From the NCBI GenBank assembly GCA_016745075.1, contig JADGDD010000010.1, positions 110,145 through 174,144 of the forward strand: a stretch of DNA of 64,000 bases, read 5' to 3'. Position 1 is the stretch's first letter; each line of letters begins with the position of its first letter. The notes under the pieces are model-generated. The model made no database searches, had not been told where the DNA came from, and was given only the letters and a program-made list of their open reading frames with translations. This DNA comes from Planctomycetota bacterium (GTDB lineage Bacteria; Planctomycetota; UBA11346). The translations under genes and the position numbers were made by a program. Positions 16,745 through 26,059 of the stretch are shown here, one piece after another.

Positions 16745-18265
16745 TTACCAGCCAATGGTCAGGCCCAAAGAAACACGGGCTTCATTAGGAACTTCTTCGC
16801 CATCAATTTCTGCTGTCTCAGTGCTCATGGCAGCACCTAAGTCAAGACGAGCAACGCCAATATCAATACCAATACCGCCAGTAAGGATTAAATTGGCATC
16901 ATCATCTGCGGTGTTTTTGTAGACACCGGCGCGGAGGTCAATCAGTCTTAGCTGCCACTCAAGACCAGCAGCAATATTTTGTTGATCACTAGTGCCGGCA
17001 AGAGTTTCGTTTTTAGTTAAATCGGCATCGACTTCAAGCGTGAGGCCGTTCCACGGCATCCACGCAGCACCAACTGCAAATTGTGGATCAAGATCGTATG
17101 ATCCATTTTTCATGTCAAATGTTGGGGTATTGACATTGCGCCCAATAATACCGAATTGCAGAGCAGGCATGCGGTACATGGCTGCAACATCAATACCGAC
17201 GGAAGTACTTTCGGTATAATTATCTTGTGCTTCGTCAATAATTTCATCGAAGTCATTGTCTTCATCTAGTACATTGACGGTAGCGTCGTACATACGCCCA
17301 ATCATGTATTTAGCATTTACGCCAACAGAGAACGATTCGTTTATCGCATAGCCATAAGAAACAGGTATTTCTATGATGGATGCACCGACAACGATAACGT
17401 TGGTTGTATTGGCGGTGGCGGTGTCAAATAAAACAGTATCAGGCACCGTACCTGTGGCAGGAAGGCTAGCGGTTAACTGGCGCAGTAATTCAGAGATGTC
17501 ATTTACTTGGGCTTCACTTACAGAACCAGCAGCAATTTGTTTCTCTAATTCATGGTCAAGAACTTTGATTGTATTATCGGTTAGACCAGCAGTGTTTAAG
17601 TTGGTTTTAATGCTACCAGTTAAACGGGTTGGTGTATAGGCAGCTAGTTCAGGGGCAGTGAGCGTACTTGCATCTATGATGTCTGAATTGAATTCTGAAA
17701 TATCAATATTTTGGAAATTTAAGGCATCAGCAGTAATTTTGACATCACGAACAAAAGCGGCGACATTGCCAAAGGCGCGGGCACCAACAGTCAAGTGACC
17801 AATACGAACGCTGGCTCCAGCATTCACATCAAGATGCAACACGTTATTTGGCTCATCAATATCAGATAAAATAGAAGCTACTTCAAGAATATCTCCAAGC
17901 TGTTGTTCGGTCATAACAGCGCTGTCAGAAAGCCCATCCAATTCAATTTTACTGAGTTGATCCAAATAGCTATCAAGCTTGCCGCCGATTTTTACGCCAA
18001 CGGTACCATTTATATCAACACCAAAGTCTTCATCACCAAGGTGGTTATGGTCAAGCGGAAGAATATCTTCTTCTGCTCCGAGTAAGCCCATAAAGCCAAA
18101 TGCCGCAGGGTTGTAGTATTGAGCACTACTGTCATTCACGCCAGCAACATTGGCGCCAGCCATGCCAAGGGCGCGTGGGCCAACAAAATGTGTTTCGGCA
18201 GCAGTTACAGTGCCAAGGGCACCGGCAGCAGTAAGTAGGGTTGGTACAAGAACAGATAGACGCAT
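16745..18265 (-). CDS. Outer-membrane protein of the TraF/FadL-like type
   Basis: A 506-residue exported protein with a signal peptide (MRLSVLVPTLLTAAGALGTVTAAE). The first part of the mature protein, FVGPRALGMAGANVAGVNDSSAQYYNPAA, is the signature shared by TraF-like (conjugal transfer TraF family) and FadL/OmpP1-type barrels. The rest alternates hydrophobic and polar residues as expected for beta strands (GYAINESFSVGVNAKYMIGR) and ends in ARVSLGLTIGW, with an aromatic C-terminal residue. It is likely a beta-barrel in the outer membrane. Despite the family name, nothing nearby suggests conjugation. The cargo is unknown. Confidence 0.75.
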   Translation of the reverse strand: MRLSVLVPTLLTAAGALGTVTAAETHFVGPRALGMAGANVAGVNDSSAQYYNPAAFGFMGLLGAEEDILPLDHNHLGDEDFGVDINGTVGVKIGGKLDSYLDQLSKIELDGLSDSAVMTEQQLGDILEVASILSDIDEPNNVLHLDVNAGASVRIGHLTVGARAFGNVAAFVRDVKITADALNFQNIDISEFNSDIIDASTLTAPELAAYTPTRLTGSIKTNLNTAGLTDNTIKVLDHELEKQIAAGSVSEAQVNDISELLRQLTASLPATGTVPDTVLFDTATANTTNVIVVGASIIEIPVSYGYAINESFSVGVNAKYMIGRMYDATVNVLDEDNDFDEIIDEAQDNYTESTSVGIDVAAMYRMPALQFGIIGRNVNTPTFDMKNGSYDLDPQFAVGAAWMPWNGLTLEVDADLTKNETLAGTSDQQNIAAGLEWQLRLIDLRAGVYKNTADDDANLILTGGIGIDIGVARLDLGAAMSTETAEIDGEEVPNEARVSLGLTIGW

Positions 18266-18324
18266 TGTGCATTCCTCATGTATAAGACTAGGGGGTGTAA
18301 GTTGATGGCTCAGATGATAGGGCG

Positions 18325-18789
18325 TTATTCAAAACGCAAGGTGTTTGCTCCGATAGCGGTGTTGAACTGAACACCGGCAAAATAAGCACTAATGGAAGAA
18401 GCATTGGTAAGATTGGTTTCAAAGAATTCTGCTCCAGAGCAGTCTGAATGATCAAGAATAGAATCTCTCATAAGGGCATGAGAACAGTCTGCATGGCTGA
18501 GCATGGCATGAGAGAGATCAGCAGAGAGCATCATAGCATGGCGAAGGTTTGCTCGTTCAAAGGAGGCATGTTGGAGTGATGTTTCGCAGAAATTGACACG
18601 TTCAAGATCGGCATGGTCAAAGATAGCTCGACTGAGGTTGGCATTAGAAAAATCACAACCACGCAGGTCTGCACCAGTGAGGTTAATATGAGATAAGTCG
18701 AGTTCAGATAGGTCCATCCCAGCTAAACGGGGATGTTCGCCAGCACCAATAAGTGCAAGAAAAAGTTCAGATCGGGTGACTTCAGCCAT
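18325..18789 (-). CDS. Pentapeptide-repeat protein
   Basis: From the ATG at 18789 (AGGA eight bases upstream) this encodes 154 residues, most of them pentapeptide repeats of the A(D/N)LXX type: LDLSHINLTGADLRGCDFSNANLSRAIFDHADLERVNF and so on (residues about 25-135). Such proteins fold into a right-handed quadrilateral beta-helix. Some pentapeptide proteins mimic DNA and bind type II topoisomerases (Qnr, MfpA), but most have no known role, and nothing here identifies a partner. A longer frame upstream lacks a ribosome-binding site. Confidence 0.85.
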   Translation of the reverse strand: MAEVTRSELFLALIGAGEHPRLAGMDLSELDLSHINLTGADLRGCDFSNANLSRAIFDHADLERVNFCETSLQHASFERANLRHAMMLSADLSHAMLSHADCSHALMRDSILDHSDCSGAEFFETNLTNASSISAYFAGVQFNTAIGANTLRFE

Positions 18790-18912
18790 GGGACTAATCC
18801 TAACCGTAGAAAGTAAGACACATAAAAAGCACCTACGCAAGTACTCTTTGGAGAGCATCATCGCAGGGGCTTAAGCTTGTGTGTCTGAATGAGGGAGGTG
18901 GGAAAGAAGCCT

Positions 18913-19479
18913 CTACTCTACGGTGAAGACCATCGATTGCAATGCATATGCCGCTAAAATCTCCCGTTGAGGGCCACTTATGCTAAGGGCGTATGCATGA
19001 CCACGATGAAGTGTTACGAGATGGGTCTGTAAAATGTTGCGACCAAGAAAAGGAACAATCAAATCAAAACGATGCCACTGGCAATCAAGCCCCTGAACAA
19101 TTTCTGCTGGTGGGAGCTCATGCGTTGTTAAGACAGACCAAGAATGGCGTAAACGTTCGGTGTAGGTTGCTAGCTTATCATCGGTTACTGGAGTAACGGC
19201 AAGTGCGTAACGACTACGTTGAGGAAGTTGTTCGAGGTAACGGTCCCAATCATCATTACTCGCCCCAGATGATGGAGCAGATTCTTGATGTGCAGGAGCC
19301 CATATACGAACACTTGGGCTATTGCTTGTTACTGAGGTCCAAGTGGCAGGAGCCACAAAACGAAGTTGTTTCAGGGTGATGTAGTTGTTGGTAACTTGCG
19401 AATGTTCAAGTACTTCAACACTAAGCAGGGGGCTTGTCACGAGAACACAAAGAATAATGAAACGGCAGAATGTGTTCAT
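18913..19479 (-). CDS. Exported protein, possibly PsbP/DcrB-like
   Basis: A 188-residue protein with a signal peptide (MNTFCRFIILCVLVTSPLLSVEV). The mature part has the shape of the PsbP/DcrB (DUF1795-like) fold: a strand LKQLRFVAPATWTSV near the start, mid-domain strands with WHRFDLIVPFLG, and the closing HLVTLHRGHAYALSISGP followed by a helix and SMVFTVE. This match is by pattern only and is tentative. The ATG at 19479 is four bases after the mutS stop, so it is probably the last gene of the mutS transcript. Its function is unknown. Confidence 0.6.
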   Translation of the reverse strand: MNTFCRFIILCVLVTSPLLSVEVLEHSQVTNNYITLKQLRFVAPATWTSVTSNSPSVRIWAPAHQESAPSSGASNDDWDRYLEQLPQRSRYALAVTPVTDDKLATYTERLRHSWSVLTTHELPPAEIVQGLDCQWHRFDLIVPFLGRNILQTHLVTLHRGHAYALSISGPQREILAAYALQSMVFTVE

Positions 19480-19483
19480 TGTT

Positions 19484-22117
19484 TTATTCTGACCGTGCTT
19501 CGTTGTAGAGTTCATACAAAACATTTTGTGCATCACGAGGGCTGAGATCATCTAATGCAAGTTGTTTCAATTTTGTTAGAGTTGGGCTTTCGGCTTGCTC
19601 AAATAAAGTGAGCTGCACAGCTTGTTCTTGTCGGGCAACAGGACGTTCACGTTCGGCAAAAGAGACATTCATTTGCTCAAGCGAGCTGAGCACTTCGTTA
19701 GCGCGAACAGTGACAGGGTTGGGTACGCCGGCAAGTTGTGCAACATGAATTCCGTAACTTTTTGCCGCTGCACCTGGCACAATGCGATGAAGAAAAACAA
19801 CATCATTATCTTCTTCAGAGACAGCGACTGTTACATTAAAAATGCCGTCTCTATCATCAGCAAGATCAGTTAATTCATGATAGTGGGTTGCAAAATAACA
19901 ACGGCATTGTGTTTTATCATGTAAATATTCAGTAATGGCCCAGGCAAGGCTTACGCCATCAAAGGTAGAAGTGCCTCGGCCAACTTCATCTAAAATAACC
20001 AAACTACGGTCAGTTGCATTATTCAAGATGGCTGCGGTTTCTGCCATTTCCACCATGAAGGTACTCATGTTGCGTGATAGCTCATCGCCAGCACCAATAC
20101 GGGTAAAGAGTCGATCGACCAAACCAATGTGGGCAGAGCTAGCAGGAATAAAGGAGCCAGCCTGTGCTAAAATAACCGCTAGCGCTACTTGCCGAATGTA
20201 TGTCGATTTACCAGCCATATTTGGGCCAGTAATAATGCCGAGACGTTTTCCAGTGCCAGAAAGTTGGCAATCATTGGCCACAAATTGTTCTCGACCAATA
20301 ACTTGTTCAATCACAGGGTGACGGCCTTCTTGAATATCAATAATCGTACTATTATCGAGTTTAGGTCGGCACCAATCACCACGTCGGGCAACATCAGCAA
20401 GACATGCGAGAACATCAATCTGTGCCAACGCATCAGCACAGTCTTGTACGCTATGTAGGCTTTCTTCTGCTTTACCACGTAGAGTATAAAATAATTCAAG
20501 TTCTCGGCTGCGAATACGGTCTTCTGCGCCGAGCGCTTTGTCTTCGTATTCTTTTAATTCTGGCGTAATAAAACGCTCAGCATTTACTAAGGTTTGCTTG
20601 CGAATAAAATCTTCTGGAACTTTTTCAGCGTAAGCTTTACTGACTTCAAGGTAATAACCAAAGACGCGGTTATAGCCCACTTTAATTTTAGGAATGCCGC
20701 AGCGTTCAGCCTCACGTGCTTGATAGCCAGCTAGCCACGTTGAGGCATCTCGTTTAATAACACGTAATTCATCCAGTTCTGTGTCAACCCCATCACGGAC
20801 CATGCCACCATCACCAATGGTTAGTGGTGGGTCATCAACCAGAACGGCTTCAATTTCCGCAACGAGGACCGGATCTGGGGATAAAAATTGTTGAGCGCGT
20901 GCAAGTATATGTGGAACAGGTTCTTCAATCTGCTCAAGATATTCGCGGCAGACATCAGCGGCACGCAGTGTGCCAGCAAGGTGGACTAAATCACGGGCAT
21001 TACAACGGCCGGTGCCAATGCGCGTCAGTAAACGCTCCAGATCATAGACTTCACGCAAGGCATCACGCACATCAGTGCGTAAACCATCGTTGGAAACAAA
21101 ACAGCCAACAGATTCGTGCCGTTGATTAATAGCATCTACGGTAGCCAGTGGTCGGGTTAGCCATTCAGATAAGAGGCGTGCACCAGGCGCGGTACGAGTT
21201 CGATTGACCGCAGAAAACAGTGTCCCATTGCGTGAACCATCACGGGCATTTTTTAAAATATCTAAATTACGACGACAGCTTGAATCCAACACCAAATGTG
21301 CACCGTGGCGTAAACGGTGAAGACGGCGCACATGTTTTAAATCATTAAAGGCTTTATCCGTGGCATACCGCAAGGCGGCAGCGGCAGCGGCAACAATATG
21401 ATCTTCATCAGCACCAATATCAAAACCATCTAGTGAATTAACGTTGAGTCGCTCGCACAAGGTGCGTCGTGCATCATCAGCGGCCCAAGCATAAGCTGGC
21501 ATATCAGCAAGTGGTGGCGGTGCGCCATCACACATGTCTTGTATGAAGGAATTAGATTTTTCAGCAAGCGCTGTTGGCAGCACTAATTCAGCAGGTTGTA
21601 AACGTGCCAAAGCAAGGGCAACACCTTTCAGATTTGCTGCCTCTTCTACTAAAAATTGTCCCGTAGAACAGTCGAGTGCAGCAATGCCGATAGGCCCTTC
21701 TATGCCACTCACACTGACCAAAAAATTGGCACTAACATCAGAAAGTACTTCCTCATCAATAAGTGTGCCTGGAGTAATAATCCGAGTGAGGCCACGCTTT
21801 ACTAAACCTTGTGCTTCTGACGGATCTTCCAGTTGATCCATAATTGCAACTTTTTTACCCGCTGCCAGCAGTTTCGGCAAATGCTGTTGTAAACTATGAT
21901 GTGGCACTCCAGCCATAGGCACTTCATTTTCTGCGCCTTTGTTACGAGCTGTTAAGGTAATGCCCAAGAGCTTTGCGGCTTCTTTGGCATCATCCAAAAA
22001 CAGTTCAAAAAAGTCCCCCATCCGCATAAATAACAAACAGTCCGGATGCTCCGCCTTTGTCGCGCGATACTGCTTCATCATCGGAGTGTTTAAGGGGTCA
22101 GATTTTGCTTTGGCCAT
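19484..22117 (-). CDS. mutS: DNA mismatch repair protein MutS
   Basis: This is the mismatch-recognition ATPase of DNA repair. The mismatch-wedging Phe-X-Glu motif is in GDFFELF (F36, E38). Connector, lever and clamp domains follow. The ABC-type ATPase has Walker A GPNMAGKSTYIRQ, the signature region FMVEMAETAAIL, Walker B SLVILDEVGRGTSTFDG and the ATHYHELT histidine. At 877 residues it is a full-length MutS1. Near the C-terminus QLTLF (about residues 835-839) fits the beta-clamp binding consensus. MutL is not in the window. Confidence 0.97.
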   Translation of the reverse strand: MAKAKSDPLNTPMMKQYRATKAEHPDCLLFMRMGDFFELFLDDAKEAAKLLGITLTARNKGAENEVPMAGVPHHSLQQHLPKLLAAGKKVAIMDQLEDPSEAQGLVKRGLTRIITPGTLIDEEVLSDVSANFLVSVSGIEGPIGIAALDCSTGQFLVEEAANLKGVALALARLQPAELVLPTALAEKSNSFIQDMCDGAPPPLADMPAYAWAADDARRTLCERLNVNSLDGFDIGADEDHIVAAAAAALRYATDKAFNDLKHVRRLHRLRHGAHLVLDSSCRRNLDILKNARDGSRNGTLFSAVNRTRTAPGARLLSEWLTRPLATVDAINQRHESVGCFVSNDGLRTDVRDALREVYDLERLLTRIGTGRCNARDLVHLAGTLRAADVCREYLEQIEEPVPHILARAQQFLSPDPVLVAEIEAVLVDDPPLTIGDGGMVRDGVDTELDELRVIKRDASTWLAGYQAREAERCGIPKIKVGYNRVFGYYLEVSKAYAEKVPEDFIRKQTLVNAERFITPELKEYEDKALGAEDRIRSRELELFYTLRGKAEESLHSVQDCADALAQIDVLACLADVARRGDWCRPKLDNSTIIDIQEGRHPVIEQVIGREQFVANDCQLSGTGKRLGIITGPNMAGKSTYIRQVALAVILAQAGSFIPASSAHIGLVDRLFTRIGAGDELSRNMSTFMVEMAETAAILNNATDRSLVILDEVGRGTSTFDGVSLAWAITEYLHDKTQCRCYFATHYHELTDLADDRDGIFNVTVAVSEEDNDVVFLHRIVPGAAAKSYGIHVAQLAGVPNPVTVRANEVLSSLEQMNVSFAERERPVARQEQAVQLTLFEQAESPTLTKLKQLALDDLSPRDAQNVLYELYNEARSE

Positions 22118-22224
22118 GTGTAAATTGAACCGCAGATTTTAAGAGACGCAAGCTGCGCATTTAAGAGTAGTGTATCCATTAAGCTTGTACTTTACCTTGT
22201 TCAATGAAGGAAATAGTATCAATT

Positions 22225-23550
22225 ATGAAAAGTATTGTTTGGATGGCAAGCTTGTCAGCTCTGTTCGTGCCCCTGTTTGCAGAAGAAGAGGAGGGCACCC
22301 ATAAGATGTTGGAAGGTATGGATGAAAATGGGCGTATACCGCAAGTAACGCTTCCTGCGGACCTACCTAACCCAGAACGTTGGCGCTATATTCCGGAAGG
22401 TCGGATTCAACCTGGTAATGTGTTTGAGCGTTTTATGGCAACCAGTTTTGCTGCGCCTTTGGTTGTGTCAGAACAAGATGTTGGAAGTGGTGGCGGTATC
22501 TCATTAACCGACATTGATTTTCGTAATCAACGTCGCAGCGAATTTCTAGGGCTTTTTGCTACCTATACCGAACTTGGTCAGCAGCGCTACAGCTTGCTGC
22601 ATCAAAAATGGCTCAATCAAGTTGATGTCCCAAGTGGGGGTGTCGCACAAGAAGAACGTGGTGTGCAACTTGCTCGTGTCATGTATGAAAAAACTCTCAC
22701 TCGTAGATTTTTTGGTACAGGCAGTGAAAGTACAGAAGATGATGAAACCAGCTATACCGATGAAAATGTGCAAATTAGTTGGCAGAGGCGTGATTCTCTG
22801 TTTGAGCCGGGTAGTCATTGGGTCTGGATTCTGGGAGCTAAAGCGGAATGGCATAATTTAGATGAAGGCATGATCAAAGCCGCAGCTCAAACAAAAGATC
22901 TTTATCCCAGCTTATTTGAGGAAAGTGATGACTATTGGCTTGGCTGGCTAGAAGCAGAATTGGCTTACGATAACCGTGACAGCATGCACAGTCCTTACAG
23001 CGGTTGGAACGCAGGTTTGAATTACAAAGCGGCGCTTGTGCAAACAGATGGTGCTATTGGTGGCTTGTTTACAGGCAAAGCCAGTTACACACACACGGTT
23101 CCACCACTCTTTCATGATGGCGGTGACAAAGCTGAAGAACATCCACCAACAGATGTTCTGGCAGTTGGCATCAACGCAAAACAAACACACGGTGATCTAC
23201 CACTGTATGCCCTTCCCACGCTTGGCGGCAGAGATAGCTTGCGTGGCTACATAAAAAACCGTTTCACTGATCAAGCAACTTGGCACGCCAGTTTAGAATA
23301 CCGTTTCTGGATATTCCCTCGAGGCTTCCATCTCTTCAAAGGTCGCCGTATAGAACGCATCGGCATGGCCCTGTTCTACGATGTCGGCAGTGTTGGCGAA
23401 GATCTGGGGGAGGCCCTCGGTAATGATCTCAAAGATAACTGGGGCCTTAGTCTCAGAATCAGCCTTGAACGCGGGGCTCTTTTCCGCTTTGACTACGGTA
23501 TTAGCGAAGAAGGTAGCGCTGCGAACTTTGCCTATGGTATGAGCTTCTAA
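22225..23550 (+). CDS. Omp85-like outer-membrane barrel protein
   Basis: A protein of about 441 residues with a signal peptide (MKSIVWMASLSALFVPLFAEEEEG). The ATG at 22225 follows AAGGAAA; an ATG at 22204 is an alternative. The C-terminal half has the marks of the bacterial surface-antigen/Omp85 barrel: LPTLGGRDSLRGYIKNRF, whose RGY corresponds to the conserved lid-loop motif, ASLEYRFWIFPRG, FYDVGSVGEDL, and a final strand ending in FAYGMSF. There is no room for five POTRA domains as in BamA, so it is a short family member. It may insert or export surface components. It diverges from mutS. Confidence 0.75.
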   Translation: MKSIVWMASLSALFVPLFAEEEEGTHKMLEGMDENGRIPQVTLPADLPNPERWRYIPEGRIQPGNVFERFMATSFAAPLVVSEQDVGSGGGISLTDIDFRNQRRSEFLGLFATYTELGQQRYSLLHQKWLNQVDVPSGGVAQEERGVQLARVMYEKTLTRRFFGTGSESTEDDETSYTDENVQISWQRRDSLFEPGSHWVWILGAKAEWHNLDEGMIKAAAQTKDLYPSLFEESDDYWLGWLEAELAYDNRDSMHSPYSGWNAGLNYKAALVQTDGAIGGLFTGKASYTHTVPPLFHDGGDKAEEHPPTDVLAVGINAKQTHGDLPLYALPTLGGRDSLRGYIKNRFTDQATWHASLEYRFWIFPRGFHLFKGRRIERIGMALFYDVGSVGEDLGEALGNDLKDNWGLSLRISLERGALFRFDYGISEEGSAANFAYGMSF

Positions 23551-23863
23551 CGGAACAATTATTACACGAATTAGAGATGGACTGATGTGCTGCTATCGGG
23601 ACGAAATATTGAGGAAGGCGGCCTGCATCCTCTTGTGCAAATAGGCGATGATCTGGTGCTTCTAAACAGTCAGGGTCGGCCAATACGGTAGAGTGCTGGT
23701 TTGCTACTTTGTCGAGGCTCAATGATAGTCACAACAGGGTAATCTACTTGAGCAAAAGGGGTTAAACGTGGGCTTTTGGCAAAGCTCACGCTGCTAATAG
23801 AATATTGGAACAGCGTATCTATTGACAGTATGTTTGTAAATGTTAGTGTGAACATATACAAAC
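23551..23863. other. 313-base gap between the Omp85-like and DeoR genes
   Basis: No intact gene is visible. On the plus strand a frame open from 23575 to 23688 reads like coding sequence (GGLHPLVQIGDDLVLLNSQG) before TAG at 23689, and continues in the same frame for a further 16 codons. It has no ribosome-binding site. It may be a decayed gene fragment or chance. The last part holds the promoter and operator of the DeoR-type gene, with TTGGAA (23805-23810) and TATGTT (23829-23834) as possible -35 and -10 boxes, 18 bases apart. Confidence 0.35.
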
Positions 23864-23865
23864 AT
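23830..23865. promoter_or_regulatory. Concentric palindromic operator at the DeoR gene start
   Basis: The outer arms ATGTTTGTA (23830-23838) and TACAAACAT (23857-23865) and the inner arms ATGTT (23840-23844) and AACAT (23851-23855) share one centre, at 23847.5. The right outer arm includes the first two bases of the ATG at 23864. This is the layout expected for an autoregulatory repressor site that also overlaps the -10 region. Confidence 0.7.
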
Positions 23866-24613
23866 GCATGCTACCGAAAGACAAGAGGCACTCCGCCGGA
23901 TGGTGGAAGAGACAGGTACGGTTACCGTATCTCAGGTGGCGGAGGCGTGGTCTGTTTCTGAGATGACCATTCGACGTGATTTGAAGCACTTGCAAGCACA
24001 GGGCTTAGTGGCGCGGGTGCATGGTGGTGCGGTTGCTGGCAGTACTCTGCGCTGGCGGGCGCGCTTAGACAAACATAGTGCAGATAAAGCACGTGCTGCG
24101 GATAAGCTACGTGAATTCATTCCCGAACAGGGGTGCATCTATTTAGATGGCTCTACCACTATATTTACTTTAACAGAGTTCTTGCCAACAGATGCAGACC
24201 TGACCGTGGTCACTAACAATATTGAGACCTTTTTGCGCTTAGAGTCACGCGTGGGAATAGAGGCGGTACTTGTTGGTGGTACTCACAATCATGATACGGA
24301 TAATTTTGTCGGCCCGTTGGTCCGTAAATGTTTGCAGGCCTTATCGTTTGATGTGGCTTTTTTTTCAGCTTATGCACTAGATGCAGACATTGGTCCATCA
24401 GAACCGTCTATAGAGGATGCGGATGTCAAAAGCTTGGTGGCAGAACGCTCGGCTCGCGTCTGCTTAGCAGTCAGCCATGATAAGTTGGCAAAACGGGCAA
24501 CTGGTGTGTGGTCCTTCCCTTTAGAAGGTAGCGTGTTGGCTACCGATTTATCCTTTCATGACGATGAAGAAAAATTAACGCCATTTCGTTCCTGCTGTGA
24601 ACAATTGTTGTAA
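23864..24613 (+). CDS. DeoR-family transcriptional repressor
   Basis: A 249-residue regulator with the DeoR-type N-terminal winged helix (RQEALRRMVEETGTVTVSQVAEAW, then VSEMTIRRDLKHLQAQGLVARVHGG). Its C-terminal DeoRC sensor domain is of the sugar-phosphate isomerase fold (IYLDGSTTIFTLTEFL, VVTNNIETFLRL, and KSLVAERSARVCLAVSHDKL). Such proteins usually repress carbon-metabolism genes and release DNA on binding a phosphorylated sugar. The operator over its own start suggests autoregulation. It lies 53 bases upstream of the E2 gene in the same direction, so it probably controls the 2-oxoacid dehydrogenase operon. Confidence 0.9.
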   Translation: MHATERQEALRRMVEETGTVTVSQVAEAWSVSEMTIRRDLKHLQAQGLVARVHGGAVAGSTLRWRARLDKHSADKARAADKLREFIPEQGCIYLDGSTTIFTLTEFLPTDADLTVVTNNIETFLRLESRVGIEAVLVGGTHNHDTDNFVGPLVRKCLQALSFDVAFFSAYALDADIGPSEPSIEDADVKSLVAERSARVCLAVSHDKLAKRATGVWSFPLEGSVLATDLSFHDDEEKLTPFRSCCEQLL

Positions 24614-24666
24614 CAGTCTGAACGAGAAATATGCAACAGAGAGAAATAGAGAGAAAGTAGGATAGT

Positions 24667-26040
24667 ATGGCAACCCCCGTAATTATGCCGAGATTTGGCA
24701 ACTCCGTAGAAAGCTGTTTAATTGTGCAGTGGTTCAAAAATGCTGGTGATAGTATTGCAGAAGGTGAAGCGCTCTGTGAAATTGAAACAGATAAATCGAC
24801 CATTGAAGTAGAAGCACCGGTAGCAGGTACCGTTCTTGATATTTTTTTTCCAGCAGATGAAGACGTAGATGTTATGACGAACATTGCGGCTATTGGTGAT
24901 GCCGGTGAAGATGTATCCAGTTTGCGTCCAGATGGTGCAGGCGCTGCTGCTCCTGTTGAAGAAGTACAGGAAGAAGCTGAAGCCCAGCCAGCAACAACGG
25001 TTATTATTTTAGAAGATGAAAATGATAACACTGCACTGACACCAGTTGCCAATAACGCTGGTGATAGTCTTGCTAGCCCACGGGCGCGCGGCTTGGCAGC
25101 AAAAAATAATATTGATTTCAGTACACTAACAGGTTCTGGCCCTCAAGGCCGTGTTATTGAACGTGATGTACAAGCTGCTATAGATGCTGGTCCACGTTTA
25201 TCTCCAGCAGCGGCAGAATTAGTTAGCAAAGAATTGGTTGCGCCACAACGTGGTTCTGGTCCAGGCGGCTTGGTTCTTGCTGGCGATCTTATACCAGCAG
25301 GTTCTGGTGTAGCGCCAGCTCCAGCGGTTGCACCAGCCGTAGGTGAAACACGCACGATTAAAGTAAAAGGCATCCGCAAAATTATCGCAGAGCGCATGGT
25401 GCAGAGCTTGTCGTCTACCGCGCAGCTGACTATGAATGCCACCGCTAAGGCAACCAATTTACAAGTATACCGCGCGCAAATTAAAGCGGGTGCAGAAAGT
25501 GCAGGCTTACCAAATATCACTATTGGTGATATGATTGTTTTTGCTGTATCTCGCGTATTACCGCGTCATCCAGCAATGAATGCTCACTTCCTTGGTGATA
25601 GGATTGTTGAATATGATGACTGCAACATTGGCGTAGCTGTTGATACTGAACGTGGTTTAATGGTTCCAGTTATTCCACAAGCGCAGCGTTTATCCTTGGC
25701 TGCTTTGGCGGCAACGTTCAAGCCATTGGCAACAAGCTGCCAAGAGGGTTCTATTGATCCAGTTCATCTCCAAGGTGGTACGTTCACTGTTACTAATCTT
25801 GGTGCACTTGGGGTAGAGCATTTTACTCCAGTATTAAATGCGCCAGAGGTTGGTATTTTAGGCATTGGCGGTTTAAGTCTCAAGCCATATCCAGGCAAAG
25901 ATGGCGAGGTTGAATTTATTCCATCGATTGCGTTAAGTCTTACCATTGATCATCAAGCGTTAGATGGTGCTCCAGCAGCACGTTTCTTGAAAGACTTGGT
26001 GAACACTATCGAAAACTTCCAACTGGCTTTGGCTAATTAG
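24667..26040 (+). CDS. Dihydrolipoamide acyltransferase (E2) of a 2-oxoacid dehydrogenase complex
   Basis: This is the core acyl-carrier and transferase subunit. One N-terminal lipoyl domain carries the lipoylation lysine K43 in EIETDKSTIEVEAP. After an acidic linker, a peripheral-subunit-binding domain is clear (SPRARGLAAKNNIDFSTLTGSGPQGRVIERDV). A second, degenerate one follows (SPAAAELVSKELV...GSGPGGLVLAGDL). The catalytic domain ends with the active-site motif DHQALDGAPAARFL. At 457 residues the length is usual. The E3 and fused E1 genes follow, so this is a complete complex, most likely pyruvate dehydrogenase. Acetoin or branched-chain 2-oxoacid substrates cannot be excluded from sequence. 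Confidence 0.92.
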   Translation: MATPVIMPRFGNSVESCLIVQWFKNAGDSIAEGEALCEIETDKSTIEVEAPVAGTVLDIFFPADEDVDVMTNIAAIGDAGEDVSSLRPDGAGAAAPVEEVQEEAEAQPATTVIILEDENDNTALTPVANNAGDSLASPRARGLAAKNNIDFSTLTGSGPQGRVIERDVQAAIDAGPRLSPAAAELVSKELVAPQRGSGPGGLVLAGDLIPAGSGVAPAPAVAPAVGETRTIKVKGIRKIIAERMVQSLSSTAQLTMNATAKATNLQVYRAQIKAGAESAGLPNITIGDMIVFAVSRVLPRHPAMNAHFLGDRIVEYDDCNIGVAVDTERGLMVPVIPQAQRLSLAALAATFKPLATSCQEGSIDPVHLQGGTFTVTNLGALGVEHFTPVLNAPEVGILGIGGLSLKPYPGKDGEVEFIPSIALSLTIDHQALDGAPAARFLKDLVNTIENFQLALAN

Positions 26041-26059
26041 GATAAGAGAAGGAAAGAAT

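Noticed and set aside
16745..18265. Conjugation locus suggested by the TraF-like family name
   Set aside because: No relaxase, coupling protein or other tra gene is nearby; the family name reflects barrel similarity only.
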